This document shows positions 18,698-29,930 of a stretch of 64,000 nt of DNA, piece by piece. Numbering within the stretch: position 1 is the first letter of the stretch; each line of letters starts with the position of its first letter. This DNA is from Pomphorhynchus laevis (taxonomy: Eukaryota; Acanthocephala; Palaeacanthocephala; Echinorhynchida; Pomphorhynchidae): the NCBI GenBank assembly GCA_012934845.2, contig WNNJ02003847.1:62001-126000 (forward strand), read 5' to 3'. The notes beneath the pieces are model-generated. The model saw nothing but the letters and a program-made list of their open reading frames with translations, ran no database searches and had not been told where the DNA came from. Made by a program: the position numbers and the translations under genes.

Positions 18698-19348
18698 ATG
18701 GCGTTCCATCTCTCACCCTTGTCTTCTTCGCTAGTCAATCTCGCTCTTAAGCATACTTTTCGTCTTAGTCTATTCAACACTCGCTCCATTCTTCATAAAG
18801 CTGATATGCTCCTTGATATCTCCGATCAATTATCTATCAATATTCTCTGCATTACCGAATCCTGGCATTGTGACTCCGACGATCTTGCTATTCGTCGTCT
18901 ATGTCGCTCTGGTTGTTCTTTAGATAAATCAGCTCGTCCAATTGCCTCTCATACATCTACTGCTTTTAAGCATGGCGGTATAGTTGCCATTGCTCGTCAC
19001 CCAATGTCTTTACGTAAAATCAACGTTAACATCCGTTACACTTCGTTCGAATTACTCATATGCAGATTATCAACTCCTTTCCCTCTAAAACTTGTGATTG
19101 TATACCGTCCAGGTTCAGTTGCCCCATCACGTATCTTCTTTAACGACCTTGCAGATCTTATGTCTCACTGTTCATTGTCTTATACTCCTTCTTTTGTTCT
19201 CGATGACTTTAACATTCGTCTTAATCGCCCGGCTGACTCTGACTCTATCACTTTAACTAATCTTTTTTCTGATTTTAACTATAAATTACTTTCAACAAGC
19301 CCAACTCATATTCTCGACGGTGCTCTCGACATCATTGCTGTCCCCTAA
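18698..19348 (+). pseudogene. Endonuclease region of L2-B, first part
   Basis: The frame runs from MAFHLSPLSSS to GALDIIAVP and carries NTRSILHK, ITESWH, HGGIVAIARH and VIVYRPG. It ends at the one-base expansion of a C-run; the rest of the domain (NCFNDYTSLSITDPGLSDHF) continues in the frame of 19,320-19,673. The open frame extends upstream into RLE-B sequence, a fusion created by the insertion. Confidence 0.75.
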
Positions 19349-20277
19349 CTGCTTCAATGACTATACTTCCTTGTCAATTACTGATCCTGGTTTGTCCGAT
19401 CATTTCCTTGTCACTCTTACTCTTACTCGTCCCCATCCTCCTTCTCCGCCTCCACCAATATCCACACCAAGTCGACCCTGGAAACTTCTCGATATCCCTA
19501 TTCTCTGCACAGCCTTACTCAATTCTTCACTCTTTTCACTTCCTCTTAACTATCTCTCTCCCGATGATCTCTGCATTCTGTTTGATTCTGAACTTATGTC
19601 TATCATCAATAAACTTCTGCCTAGTCGACTCCGACGCTCAGCGCTTGCGCCATGCTCCCTGGTTCGATTCTGACTGTAGTTTTTCTAAGCGTCGACTCCG
19701 TCACTCTTTTCGTATGTATAATCGCTTTCTTAAACGTTCTCCCAACTCACTCCCTCCAAATCTCCGTGATTCCTACTTTTCTCTACGCCGTTCACATCTT
19801 ATTCTTATACGTACTAAACGTACTATCTTTTGGCGAAATCAACTCGAGTCATCTTCCAACTCTAAATCTCATTGGAAAATCTTAAACTCAATTCTTTCAC
19901 GATCATCTACTTCTTGTAATATAAATCCTGATGAATTTTCTTCTTATCTACAAACTAAGCTATCTAATTTACTTTCCCTACTACCCGTGGCCCCTTGTAC
20001 CCACTCTTCTCTTTAAATACTTCCCTCCCAGAACTATTCCACCTTCTTCCCGTTTCGTCTGATGAGGTTTCTTCGGTTCTGCTGTCATTACCTAATAAAA
20101 CCTCTCCTTCTGACCCAATTCCAACTCACTTGCTTAAAAATATCTGCTCCTCTATCTCACCCTTCCTAACCACATTATTCAACTCGTCCATCCGTATCCG
20201 TACATTTCCTTCTATCTGGAAATGCGCCACTGTTCGTCCTTATCAAAAAGCAATATCTCGAATCTTCACTACCATCT

Positions 20278-21093
20278 TTGTACCGTCCTATTTCACTTCT
20301 CCCAACTCTCTCTAAACTCCTTGAGCGTATCGTTCTTAAGCAAATTAATAGATATATTTTTTCCTCTAACTTATTTCCTCTCTTCCAAGCCGCTTTTCGC
20401 TGTAATTACTGTACCGAAATTGCATGTCTTAATGTTTATAATGACTTACTAATCTCGCGAGATCATAAATTATGTAGTGTCATAGTTTCTCTTGATCTAT
20501 CGTCTGCTTTTGACATCATCGATCACTCGATTCTACTACATCGCCTTCGTCATGATTATGGCTTCTCTTTACCCACTGTATCATGGTTTTCTTCATATCT
20601 GTCAAACCGTACATTTCGCGTCTATTCTAACTCTTCTCTCTCCCATCCTTCATCCATCCCGACCAGTGTTTCACAAGGCTCCGTATTAGGCCATATGCTT
20701 TTCTCTCTTCTTCTCGGTGACTTGTCTTCGATTTCTCATAAATTTAACTTCCATGTTATGAAATATGCTGATGACATTCTCATCTATGATCACGCACCTG
20801 CTTATCGTATTCATGATCTTAGTGTTTCTGTTTCCAGCTGTCTTGTCTCAATTTCCAATCATCTTTCTTCCCTTCGCCTTTCTCTGAATCCTGATAAATC
20901 TAAAATTATGTGGATCCTACCTCGAAGCTTCGGCGTAGAACCTCCTTCCGTATCACTAAATTCTACAATTCTTCCTATCGTCGATAATCTCGTTTTCCTA
21001 GGTTTTCATTTCGACAACCGACTTTCACTTAAACCTTTCGTTAGTTTTACGCTCATATACCTTGATACTCCGCAACCTCCGTCAAGTTCGTAG
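20278..21093 (+). pseudogene. Reverse transcriptase region of L2-B
   Basis: The frame covers RPISLLPTLSKLLE, SSAFDIIDHS, VSQGSVLGH and MKYADD, to the same frame change that ends the RT ORF of L2-A. The upstream part, LPNKTSPSDPIPTHLLK, is in the frame of 19,995-20,315. Confidence 0.75.
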
Positions 21094-21598
21094 ATTGATC
21101 GATTTACCTTCTTGTATGACTGTAATATCTTCTCTCCTTTTTTCTAGACTCGATTATTGTCTTAGTCTATTTTCCAACTCACCTAAATCCACTCTTCTTC
21201 CCCTACAACGCATCGTCAACGCAGCCGTCCGAATTCTCTTCCGTCTTCGTCGTTTTGATCATACATCATCCCATCTTGCTTCTCTCCATTTGCCTACAAT
21301 TTATTGTCGTGCTCAAATTCTTCTTCTTATCATTGCTTTTCACTATGTAACTTTTCATACCCCTTCATTTCTCAACCTTCCTTTTCTTGATAATTCTCGT
21401 TCTGTTTACTGTTCCTTGCGTTCCTGTAATTCCCTTCTTTCACATGTCCCAAACTACTCTACCTCTTTTGGCTTCCGCTTCTTCCTGGTGGCTGCTCCTC
21501 TCTTGTGGAATCAACTGCCTATTCATATCCGCCAATCAACATCTATGCCGTACTTCAAACGACAAATCCTGTCCCATTTAAACAATTTATCTGCTTGA
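21062..21598 (+). pseudogene. C-terminal domain of L2-B
   Basis: The 178-residue frame is almost identical to the L2-A C-terminal frame but ends LSHLNNLSA, slightly longer. It is in +1 frame relative to the RT frame, as in L2-A. Confidence 0.75.
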
Positions 21599-21627
21599 CT
21601 TTTTCATTTTTGTTGGTGGACTTGTAA

Positions 21628-21644
21628 GCGTACAGCTTGTACGC
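21628..21644 (+). other. 3'-terminal hairpin of L2-B
   Basis: GCGTACAGCTTGTACGC forms a 7-bp stem with a 3-nt loop. Compared with L2-A, the fifth stem pair has changed from G-C to A-T on both sides, so pairing is kept. Confidence 0.8.
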
Positions 21645-21662
21645 ATTTGCCACATTAAATAA

Positions 21663-22815
21663 ATTTGTATTATTTTTATCCGCCAGACATAGAAAGTCGA
21701 AAGATCATCATGCCTGCTGATTTTATACACTTGACGAAAATGCCATCATCAGAGCATGCAAACAGACACATGGAGGTGCTGCACCATCCGGTCTTTATGC
21801 ATTTGCGTGACAACACATGCTTACCCGATTTGGTACTCAATCTAACAACCTAGCCAGGTCCCTTGCAGGTTTGGCGATCCGCATCGCGACTGAGTTGTTC
21901 GATACAGGGTCTCTCGAAAAGAAAACAGGCTGAATTAGACCAATAGGTATATGTGACACATCCCGACGCATTATAAGCAAGTCAATCCTGCATATTATTT
22001 CCACAGACATAGAACACGTTTGTGATAAAGTGCAACTTGCCGCTGTTCAAAAACGTGGCATCGACTACGCCGTACACTCGCTCCGTAGCGCTTACAGTGA
22101 ACATCATGACATTTGCTTGATGGCAATCGACGCCTCCAACGCTTTCAACTCAATTAATCGAGCTGCATCTCTTCACAGTATAGAACACGTTTGTCTATCC
22201 CTTCATTGCGCTTTGCTCAATTTATACCAAACCCCAGCACAGCTCACCCTAGGTGGTAGCAGTATATACTCGTTGGAAGGCTTCACTCAAGGTGACCCCT
22301 TCGCAATGGCTGGTTTCTCATTTGCATCCCTTCCGCTAATCGACACAATACAACAGTCCGTTCCAAACATAAATTAGAAATGGTATGCCGATGATGCCAA
22401 CATTGTCGGTTACCCAGATCAATTAAAAAAAGTTTGGGAAATTCTACTCAAGGAAGGACCGAAATACGGATACCACGTGAACGCGTTAAAATCTCAGATA
22501 CTCTCAGACAGTCCACTATGTCAAAACAATTTGCCATATTCACAAATCCGTCAAAGATCGGCTGGTTTGTCAATTCTTGGTTCACCTGTAGGTTCACTTG
22601 AGTATGAACAAGAAGCGATCACCCAACATCTAAAAAATTGGAACCTCCTAGTCACTCGCCTGACATCAGTCGCCAAGATAGATCCGCAAGTCGATTTTAC
22701 AGGACTTACCCAGGCCATTCAAGCAAAGTGGACCCGCGTACTACGAATTTGTCAATGCCAAACCGTATGGCTAGCAGAATTGTCGGAATCAATCAAATCA
22801 AGCATTCTACCATAG
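21663..22815 (+). pseudogene. RLE-B, 3' piece (RT core)
   Basis: Homology to the RLE-A protein resumes right after the L2-B tail: DENAII and GGAAPSGL in one frame, then IRPIGICDTSRRIISK, MAIDASNAFNSINR, EGFTQGDPFAMAGF and KWYADDANIVG. The last shows the family norm YADD where RLE-A has FADD. It ends near IQAKWTRVLR at about 22,815; the nuclease part is missing. Several stops and frame changes are present. Protein divergence from RLE-A is large, so this is a different and older subfamily. Confidence 0.8.
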
Positions 22816-24770
22816 GTGTGCTCATATTTTGAAATTTCTATAAGATATAAGGAAGCAATGTTCGAAATTTTAAACGAATCTTTAACTTTTATTTATTCGG
22901 TATGAAGCTCTCTATTAGCCAAATTCATGAAACCCATCGTGCCTTTCAATTTATTTATACCTATAATTTTGGAAACTAAAGTCATAACAAAATGATAATA
23001 TACAGGTCGTTTTGGTCGTGATTTCGCATAAATTCAAAAAGTAATAATTGAATATGAAAATTAATTGTGCTTTGGAGTAATATGTCATAGATTATATGAT
23101 GGTAAAGCTATATTGGAAAAATACTACAATTACAACGTAGACTCCTCAAGTCAACAAATAAAATGATAGGAATGAGATATAATTTTGTTACTCGTTACCT
23201 TTCAAGATTCAGCAAAACGTCGAAAAATAGATCAAAGTTTATTGTGATCTAGTTGTAGTTTATCGAAATCTGTTCTGTTGATATCTAAACTGATTAACCT
23301 TCAATATTAGACACCCGAATACACGGAGGATATTAGTGAATTAGTTTCTGTGTAGAATAACAATGAACGCTGCAAATCGTTTGTTTATTGGTATTTGAAT
23401 TGCTTTAATTTATGGTATCCGTAGAGTAAAGCTATACAAATTTACGGTATTTTGGTTTTCTCAAATTAAATTATGTGAACGCTAAATTAGATAATATTCA
23501 GAATTTAGCAAAATCGTCATTTAAACAATCATGAAAAGGTTAGTTGAGAATAATGCAGTGCGATAAAGTTTGAATGCAAGGCTCGAGAAAAATGTTAATA
23601 TTCATTGACACTTATCTAGCTGACGGAAATAAAAAAAAGTCAAATCGTCAAGCTAAATTGTCAACAGAGCATATTCAATTACAGGAAAGAGCATACTTCT
23701 AAAATATCGGAGAGCTTCATCAAAAAAGTGAGGCCATAAGACGCTTTTTGTTGTTGAAGTTGCAATGACTAATTTTGAAGACTTTTGATGGATGTATTCA
23801 GTAAAAGACGATTATGATGACAAATGAACTTGATATTGGTATAGATTCTCTTCACCTATTTTTAGGATGTCACATCGATGTAAATACATGCCTAAGCTCA
23901 ATTTAACAACACTTTTGACTTACCAATATTTACCGTCAGCCGATTAAAAATACGGTATTTTTATAAAAGCGTTCAACGAGTTTTGAGCAAAAAATATTTG
24001 GATAAATTACAAAGATATCGATAAATATAGAGCATAAAATGACATTTGAGGCATGATAAAAAATTGCGTGGATCCATCAAATACACTAAAACTACATATG
24101 ATTAAGCGGACCATCTTGTAAGACTGCAATAGTTCAAAATATCTAACATTCTTAAAAACGATTAAATCGAATAACTGAATGTATGATATGCAACTATAGA
24201 TTCTCGCTATTAGATAAAGTTTGCTAAGCAACAAGCTGTGATCTACCATATCAAATACCTGATAGAAACCAATAAACTTATTTATATACAATGTCATTAT
24301 TGATTAAAACAACTGATGATCTTATCACGCACATATTTGTAGCATATGATGTTGTTTTATTTGGACGGATATCATGTTCAAGATGTGAAATATGTTCACG
24401 ATACTGGAAAAAACGTATGTATACCATTTGAGTGAGTAACTTACAAGTGTGATTTTAAAAAAATAGTTCATTATTTTATAATTATATTTAATTATTAAAA
24501 CGAAGAGGCATGTGTGGACATCTCTGCATTGCCAGATAGTTTCAATATATTTGTCTTGAGACTCTCTATTTCACTCTTCATCGTATTTATCATTCTTAGC
24601 CGAACAGTAGCCACAGTAGAATTCGTTGTCTGCAAGGCAAGATGCCTGGGATTCTGAAGTCTAAATACTTGACTTCTTATAGGGTAACTTTTCTGACTCC
24701 AGAGAAATGTGCAATCTTCTCTTGAAACAGCTGGGTATCGATGATAAATTGTATTTACTTTAGATTGTAA
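22816..24770. other. AT-rich non-coding region
   Basis: No intact gene was seen in this ~2 kb apart from the LINE relic at 24,007-24,297. Confidence 0.6.
24007..24297 (-). pseudogene. Very old LINE RT relic
   Basis: The 96-residue minus-strand frame contains FYQVFDMVDHSLLLSKLY, which resembles the motif-A region of L2/CR1-type RTs (SKAFDTVDHSILL). A weakly similar continuation follows. No other motif is left. It is AT-rich like its surroundings, suggesting great age. Confidence 0.4.
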
Positions 24771-24859
24771 GTAGTTAATAGGGAAAACAAGATAGTTTAA
24801 ACTATCTAAATTTTATTGTAAGATGATTGTAATCAAGAAAATTTTTAACTCTAATTTTT

Positions 24860-26233
24860 AGCTCGATGTTCTTAATATCTTATCGAAGCTACCGGCTAAA
24901 AATAGTTCAGGTCCTGATGGTATTCCTAGTATATTATTACGCAAAGTTGCATCGAATATATATCTTCCGCTTTTTGATATTTACTATTGGTCCTTGAGAA
25001 CTGATATAATCCCAGATATGTGGAAGAGAGCATTAGTCATTCCAGTTTCCAAAAAGAGGGATAAGGTAAATCCTCAAAATTATCGGCTAATAAGTTTGAC
25101 TTGTATTGCTTGCAAGGTGATTGAGAAACTGATCCTGAGGTATGTATCTTCTCATTTGAACAAATTTTATATTTTATCTAATAAACAGCATGGGTTTAGA
25201 AAACATCACTCCACTTCAACTAATCTAACATTAGCACGCGAAAGCTGGGCCGGTTTTGTCGAACAGGGGGTGCCGGTTGATGTCGTCTTTATTGATTTGT
25301 CCAAAGCTTTTGATCGGGTCGTTCATCCAATTTTACTGTGGAAACTTGGAAATTACGGATTCTCAAATCAAGTTTGTCTCTGAATACGTGAATTCTTGAG
25401 TAGACGTTCCTTTGCTGTGCGAGTTGGTGAGTCTCTTTCTGAATGGTTTTATCTCACTCAAGGTGTTCCACAAGCCTGTATCCTTAGTCCCACTTTGTTT
25501 AATATCTACATCAACGAAATCGCTGAAAATGTTACATGCCAGTGCCTATTATACGCCGATGACATGAAACTGTGGTGCCCTTTATTTCGTGGTTGTTCTA
25601 GCTCTCCCCTACTACAATCAGATTTAGATAAAGTTAGTAGTTGGTGTTCATTACACGGCTTAGTAATCAATGTTAGTAAATGTCGACATATGAGAATTGG
25701 TCAATCCCGATTACCTTCCCCTTCTTATCAATTCAGCTCAACAGTTATCGAATCAGTAAATCACTTTACTGATCTAGGTGTTGTTATCTCCTCCAATTTA
25801 AAATCTCGTCTTCATTCTTCTGCGATTATTGCAAAATGCCGTAGAATTTTAGGATTTCTTCATCGAAACGTTAGACGACTTGAGCCAAAGGCTTTACGCA
25901 TTGTATATTCGAGTCTCTTAAAATCACATATGCTCTATGCATCTCACGCGACACACCCTCAACTGAAATCAGAATTGAGTGAATTCGACAACATTTTGAG
26001 AAGAGCCACGCACTTGGTTTCGGCAACTCGCTTTATTCCTTATCCAGTTAGACTAGAGACGTTGGGTAAAAGATCTATTAAATGCGATCTGTTGATTGCA
26101 GATCTTACACTAGTGTGGATGTTGCTGCGCGTGCCTAACCATCCATGTAAGCGGCTGTTCTGTCTTCGTGAATCCTCAATGTTACGTGGACACGAGCTAT
26201 GTTAGTCGACATATAATAATAATAATAATAATT
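24860..26233 (+). mobile_element. CR1-like LINE, 5'-truncated (CR1-1)
   Basis: The RT begins at LPAKNSSGPDGIP and runs through QNYRLISLTCIACKVIEKLI, IDLSKAFDRVVHPILL, QGVPQACILSPTLF and LYADDMKLW to RGHELC. Two frames (24,994-25,383 and 25,396-26,205) are separated by a stop. At the 3' end GAGCTATG is followed by a (TAA)n run, like the end of CR1-3, but the ~190 bases between RGH and this end are missing, consistent with an internal deletion. A perfect palindrome (AGATAGTTTAAACTATCT, 24,790-24,807) lies upstream. Confidence 0.8.
25396..26205 (+). CDS. CR1-1 RT palm-to-thumb frame
   Basis: The 269-residue frame contains QGVPQACILSPTLFNIYINE, the catalytic YADD (LLYADDMKLW) and the CR1-type thumb (HFTDLGVVIS, RILGFLHRNV, KALRIVYSSLLKSHMLYASH). 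It lacks the fingers region, which is in the frame just upstream. The Gly of VPQG is replaced by Ala. It is not expected to be functional. Confidence 0.75.
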   Translation: MSRRSFAVRVGESLSEWFYLTQGVPQACILSPTLFNIYINEIAENVTCQCLLYADDMKLWCPLFRGCSSSPLLQSDLDKVSSWCSLHGLVINVSKCRHMRIGQSRLPSPSYQFSSTVIESVNHFTDLGVVISSNLKSRLHSSAIIAKCRRILGFLHRNVRRLEPKALRIVYSSLLKSHMLYASHATHPQLKSELSEFDNILRRATHLVSATRFIPYPVRLETLGKRSIKCDLLIADLTLVWMLLRVPNHPCKRLFCLRESSMLRGHELC

Positions 26234-26300
26234 TAGGTTCCCGCAAATGGGCTTATACACATTTCACAGTAAATATAATAGTAGGATAAAAACGCTATCG
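26234..26300 (-). pseudogene. 3' end fragment of an RLE element
   Basis: Read on the minus strand it contains GCCCATTTGCGGGAACC followed by a (TTA)-type run. This matches the 3' UTR of the elements at 63.73 kb and 1.06 kb. Only some tens of bases are recognisable; the upstream part is gone or diverged. Confidence 0.5.
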
Positions 26301-26416
26301 TCCAATTGAAGTTATACAAGTCATCGCGTTCCCCATGGTTCGAGTAAATTCACCGATTCGATATCGCGGAGACCGCACACAGCATGAAATAGAACGCGTG
26401 AGAATGATGCTCAATT

Positions 26417-27304
26417 TAAAAAAAAAACGATTTATTTTAACGTGGCAAATGCATGCCAGCGCACGCTTACATGACCACAACAAAACAAGACTGTGAATCA
26501 GGTGTCGAGAAGGTGTGAACGGAGGAGGTGTTTGAATGTGATAAAGGAGGGGGCGCGGCGGACGTCGAGAGGGAGTTGATTCCAGGCGAGTGAGGCGGCG
26601 ACGAGGAAGGATCGGAGACCGTAGTTGTTGGAGTAATTAGGAACGTGGAGTAAGAGGGTATGACAGGAACGAAGCGATATCGAGGTGGGGCGAGTATCGT
26701 CTAAGAAAGGAAGGTTGATGAACGATGGGGAGCCGACAGCGATGAGACAAAAGGTAACGAGAAGAAGGCGGAGTTTGATGCGGATGTGGATGGTGGGCCA
26801 GGAGAGTTGGGCAAAATATGTGGATGTGTGGTCGAAGCGACGGAGACGAAAGAGCACTCGAACGGCGGTGTTGATTATTCGTTGTAGGGGTAGGATGATG
26901 GATTTTGGAGAATTGGCGAAAAGGCTAAGGCAGTAATCGATTTTAGGGAAAAGAAGCGATGAAAGAAGAGACATACAAGAACGGAAGTCGATAAGGGGGC
27001 GGATACGGCGGATATCACGGAGAATTAAGTTAGATGAGCGGACCTTGTCACGGACGAAGGGTTTAAGGGAAATGTGATCATCGAAATGGAAGCCTAAGAA
27101 AGTGAGATTGTGGACTATGGAGATGATTGATGAGGCAAAATATACAGTGGGAGGAGATATGTTTAGTTTACAGGGGAGAATCCACATTATTTTGGACTTT
27201 TCGGGGTTTAGAACAAGATGGAGATTAGAGAGACGTTTGTAGATAGAAGAAAGACAGTTGGAGGCAGAAATGCCGATATCGTGTATGCGATGTGCGGGTT
27301 CGTA
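26417..27304 (-). mobile_element. L2-like LINE, copy L2-D, 5'-truncated, with target duplication
   Basis: The 10-base sequence ATGCTCAATT flanks it at 26,407-26,416 and 27,305-27,314. The copy includes the terminal hairpin (26,451-26,466) and the C-terminal protein domain and stops within the RT after YADD. It is very similar to the copy at 56.7-60.1 kb, so it is recent. Confidence 0.9.
26498..27187 (-). CDS. C-terminal domain of L2-D
   Basis: The intact 229-codon frame carries LTFLGFHFDDHISLKPFVRD, SLLFPKIDYCLSLFANSPKS, LQRIINTAVRVLFRLRRFDH and LAWNQLPLDVRRAPSF. It is almost the same as 59,335-60,024. It is a LINE fragment, not a stand-alone gene. Confidence 0.8.
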   Translation of the reverse strand: MWILPCKLNISPPTVYFASSIISIVHNLTFLGFHFDDHISLKPFVRDKVRSSNLILRDIRRIRPLIDFRSCMSLLSSLLFPKIDYCLSLFANSPKSIILPLQRIINTAVRVLFRLRRFDHTSTYFAQLSWPTIHIRIKLRLLLVTFCLIAVGSPSFINLPFLDDTRPTSISLRSCHTLLLHVPNYSNNYGLRSFLVAASLAWNQLPLDVRRAPSFITFKHLLRSHLLDT

Positions 27305-28279
27305 ATGCTCAATTGTGTCCGTAAGTGCGAAATCATATTATTATCATTATTATCACACTTATCATATTATAAGTGTGATTTAGAATCACAATTCCCCAAT
27401 AGATCTACGATCACCAATCTTGTTACATCAAGATACAGTTGGGCTGATGCCATGCGATCAGGTGTTGGACTCGATGTGCCTTTCTTTGATCTGTCTAAAG
27501 CCTTCGACAGTGTGAAACATGACATTCTACTCTCAGTTTTTTGGCACTACGGTATCAGAGGTATTATCCATAGATGGCTGCATTCATTCCTAACATCTCG
27601 TTTCTTCGCAGTCAAGATCGGCAGTGTCTTGTCTAAATGGCGTCCTATGTTTGTAGGGTTTCCTCAGGGGTGTGTAATCAGCCCACTACTCTTCAACGTC
27701 TACATCAACTCACTCCCTTCTGTCATTAATTCACAGTGTCTTCTGTACGCTGACGACCTCAAAATATGGCGTTCATTGAATAGTCCCAGTGATGTAACTA
27801 TACTCCAGAAAGATATCGATATGGTTTCTCGATGGTGCAATGCTGTCAGACTCAAAGTGAACCCTGCGAAATGTTTCCACCTACATACTAGAAAAGGGAT
27901 CTTCAGTGGTAGCTACCGAATTAATGGCTGTCAGATTGTAAAGGTCTCGCAAATATCAAACCTGGGTGTGATTGTAACTAGTGACTTAAGCTCCCGTTAT
28001 CATGTCGATCATGTTGTAAGCAAGTGCCTTCGCCTCCTCGGTCTAGTACGTAGGGTGTTCGGTCATCTTGATTCTGTAGGATTGCGTACCCTTTACCAAT
28101 GCGAAATCCTCCCACACATGCTGTATGGCTCCGTCGTTGCTCACCCTCAGTTCCAACTTGAGCTGGATGCTTACGAATGTATTCTCCATCAGTGCACACA
28201 TTTGGTGCGGTCCATACGTTCGTTACCTTACGAGGGACGCCTGCGCTGTCTTGGCGTTACCCCAGTGGCCTGGGGTTGA
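27218..28279 (+). CDS. CR1-2 reverse transcriptase frame
   Basis: The open frame is 353 codons, but the first ~60 lie in the neighbouring L2-D copy (antisense) and its flank; real CR1 homology starts near codon 55-60. Motif A (FDLSKAFDS), motif B (GFPQGCVISP) and YADD are present, so the palm is intact. The C-terminus is lost to a frame change at the end. Confidence 0.75.
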   Translation: MEIRETFVDRRKTVGGRNADIVYAMCGFVMLNCVRKCEIILLSLLSHLSYYKCDLESQFPNRSTITNLVTSRYSWADAMRSGVGLDVPFFDLSKAFDSVKHDILLSVFWHYGIRGIIHRWLHSFLTSRFFAVKIGSVLSKWRPMFVGFPQGCVISPLLFNVYINSLPSVINSQCLLYADDLKIWRSLNSPSDVTILQKDIDMVSRWCNAVRLKVNPAKCFHLHTRKGIFSGSYRINGCQIVKVSQISNLGVIVTSDLSSRYHVDHVVSKCLRLLGLVRRVFGHLDSVGLRTLYQCEILPHMLYGSVVAHPQFQLELDAYECILHQCTHLVRSIRSLPYEGRLRCLGVTPVAWG

Positions 28280-28620
28280 CCACCCCAGGTCACTGGTGCA
28301 AGGACACGTTTGAACGAAGAACCAACGATCGCCTACGTGGTCACAACTATATGCTGAAGAGAAGACGAGCCTGCAATAAACGAATATCAACAATCCATGA
28401 TAGAATTGTATTTATCTGGAATGGTCTACCTGCTATGATGATAAATGGTAGCCAGGGGAGTTTTAAACGACGGTTGCGAAATTACCGCAGGATGCGTTGT
28501 CGTCATGCCTGAATTGTCATTATTCGTTTATTTAATTTTTAATTTTTCTTCTGTTTTCCCTGTTGTGAACCAACATGTTCGAGCTGTTCAAGCTCTTTTT
28601 GTTGTCTAAAATATAATAAT
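27365..28620 (+). mobile_element. CR1-like LINE, 5'-truncated (CR1-2)
   Basis: It begins in the RT fingers (NRSTITNLVTS) next to an 11-bp inverted repeat (27,352-27,379). It carries FDLSKAFDSVKHDILL, GFPQGCVISPLLFNVY and LLYADDLKIWRSL. A single frame change near 28,265 moves the last ~80 codons (28,177-28,512 frame: TNDRLRGHNYMLKRRR, IVFIWNGLPA). The 3' UTR has GAGCTGTTCAAGCTC, a small hairpin, then GTTGTCTA and ATAATAATA. Confidence 0.85.
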
Positions 28621-28689
28621 AGATGATAAAATCGATTCCCTCAACAATTTTATCGATAATTTTATTATTCTCCTTATAAAATATTAGAG

Positions 28690-28884
28690 AATTAGTATAA
28701 TTCTCCAAACAAAGAGAAATATGACTTGATTAATTAAATTAATTAAAAATAACTTGATTTAAATTATAGAAAATCTAAAAACAATTATTAATTTTATTAT
28801 TTAATTATTAAATTTTGATTTAGCATTATTATGTTTTGTTTATTTTATAATTATATTAAATACGTAGACTCAGTAAGCTGATTT
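28690..28884 (+). repeat. 3' UTR fragment of a permuted PLE
   Basis: The AT-rich block ending TACGTAGACTCAGTAAGCTG is the reverse complement of blocks at 47.44-47.6, 52.96-53.15 and 62.25-62.4 kb, which form the 3' ends of PLE copies. No coding part is attached here. Confidence 0.7.
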
Positions 28885-29930
28885 AATGCATAATTCCCCT
28901 TATACATTCTCTCGTAATTCCACTCATAATGTTTATGGTACGCCCTTATCGCAATGTTAAAAATCGTACAGGATAGCAAGTATGATATAAAACGAATCTG
29001 TCTAGTAGTCTATAATTATATCAGCATTCGAAAGCGTGTGTTCAACATATGTAGACAAAATTGTAAGTGTGGTGAATCCTATGTACTTATAATGTTAATG
29101 TATGAAATTCATTGCATTCGTAAAGACGTGTTCTCTGAAGTTGATGGTCGTTAAATATACTGAAAGCGTGAAAATCAGTTTTACATTTGAATGACGCGGA
29201 TTGTCTGACTATAGATTCAATTATCCAAGATATCTATACGGTCCAATTAGCTATCACATATCTAAAACTAGTCGACATTTGCTACGATGTGCCGATACAG
29301 GTCTGGCGTATATTCTACGCATTTATACAAAATCATCTCTTAGCCACAACTTTCTCGTGATATTTATATCATTACCATTCAAACCCTATTTTGATCTATT
29401 TGAATTTCTACTATTATTTGAATTATATTTCAAAGCCTCATAGTGTTACAAATGAAAGGCTTTCGTCTAATTTATTTGATTTCAGTGATTAAAGAGCTAC
29501 CTGAAGTTAAATGTAATTATATGCTGAGATAAATATTTTTCCCGTTGGTTGACATGACAATTCTATTATAATACTGTCGACAATATTTAATAATCTTGAT
29601 TTGATATAATGTTTTTAGCTTTGCCGTAGCTATCTTAAACCACTAAATGATCATACTCAATGGCACTGACATAAAAAATGCTTGTACACTTATTCTACTC
29701 AAAATAGATATTATCTATTTTTAGATTTTTCTGTTTTTAGATTTAGTATCTATATTTTGTCTACGTACCTCTTGACATATGTCTTATCATCAATGGAGTT
29801 TGGTTAGTTATTGACGGCGTAAATGTTTAGCCATAAGGCTTTATCCGATCACACAAGACAGGAATAAGATCAATTAAATCAACTAAAAAAAGCTCGTTAA
29901 AGGTGAGTCACAATAGTCACAAAGTTAAAG
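28885..29930. other. AT-rich non-coding region
   Basis: About 1 kb between the PLE fragment and CR1-3. Only short meaningless frames are open. Confidence 0.6.

Larger units (their letters stand above)
18613..21662 (+). mobile_element. L2-like LINE, copy L2-B, inserted in RLE-B
   Basis: L2-B is nearly identical to L2-A but 5'-truncated within ORF1. It begins with a 16-bp inverted repeat (18,613-18,628 / 18,634-18,649). It carries endonuclease (18,698-19,990), RT and C-terminal regions, then the terminal hairpin and an AT-rich tail. Relative to L2-A it has an extra C in a C-run near 19,345, a 2-base loss near 19,640 and another in the RT. Changes flank catalytic motifs (MKYADD for MQYADD, VSQGSVLGH for VPQGSVLGP). 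It is a dead copy but recent by identity. Confidence 0.85.

Noticed and set aside
20041-20075. CTGATGAG hammerhead-like motif
   Set aside because: It is LINE coding sequence conserved at the protein level, and no GAAA with pairing stems follows.
26685-26936. Basic Arg-rich plus-strand frame, repeated antisense at 59.6 kb
   Set aside because: It is antisense to the L2 C-terminal domain; its conservation comes from the recent identity of the two copies.
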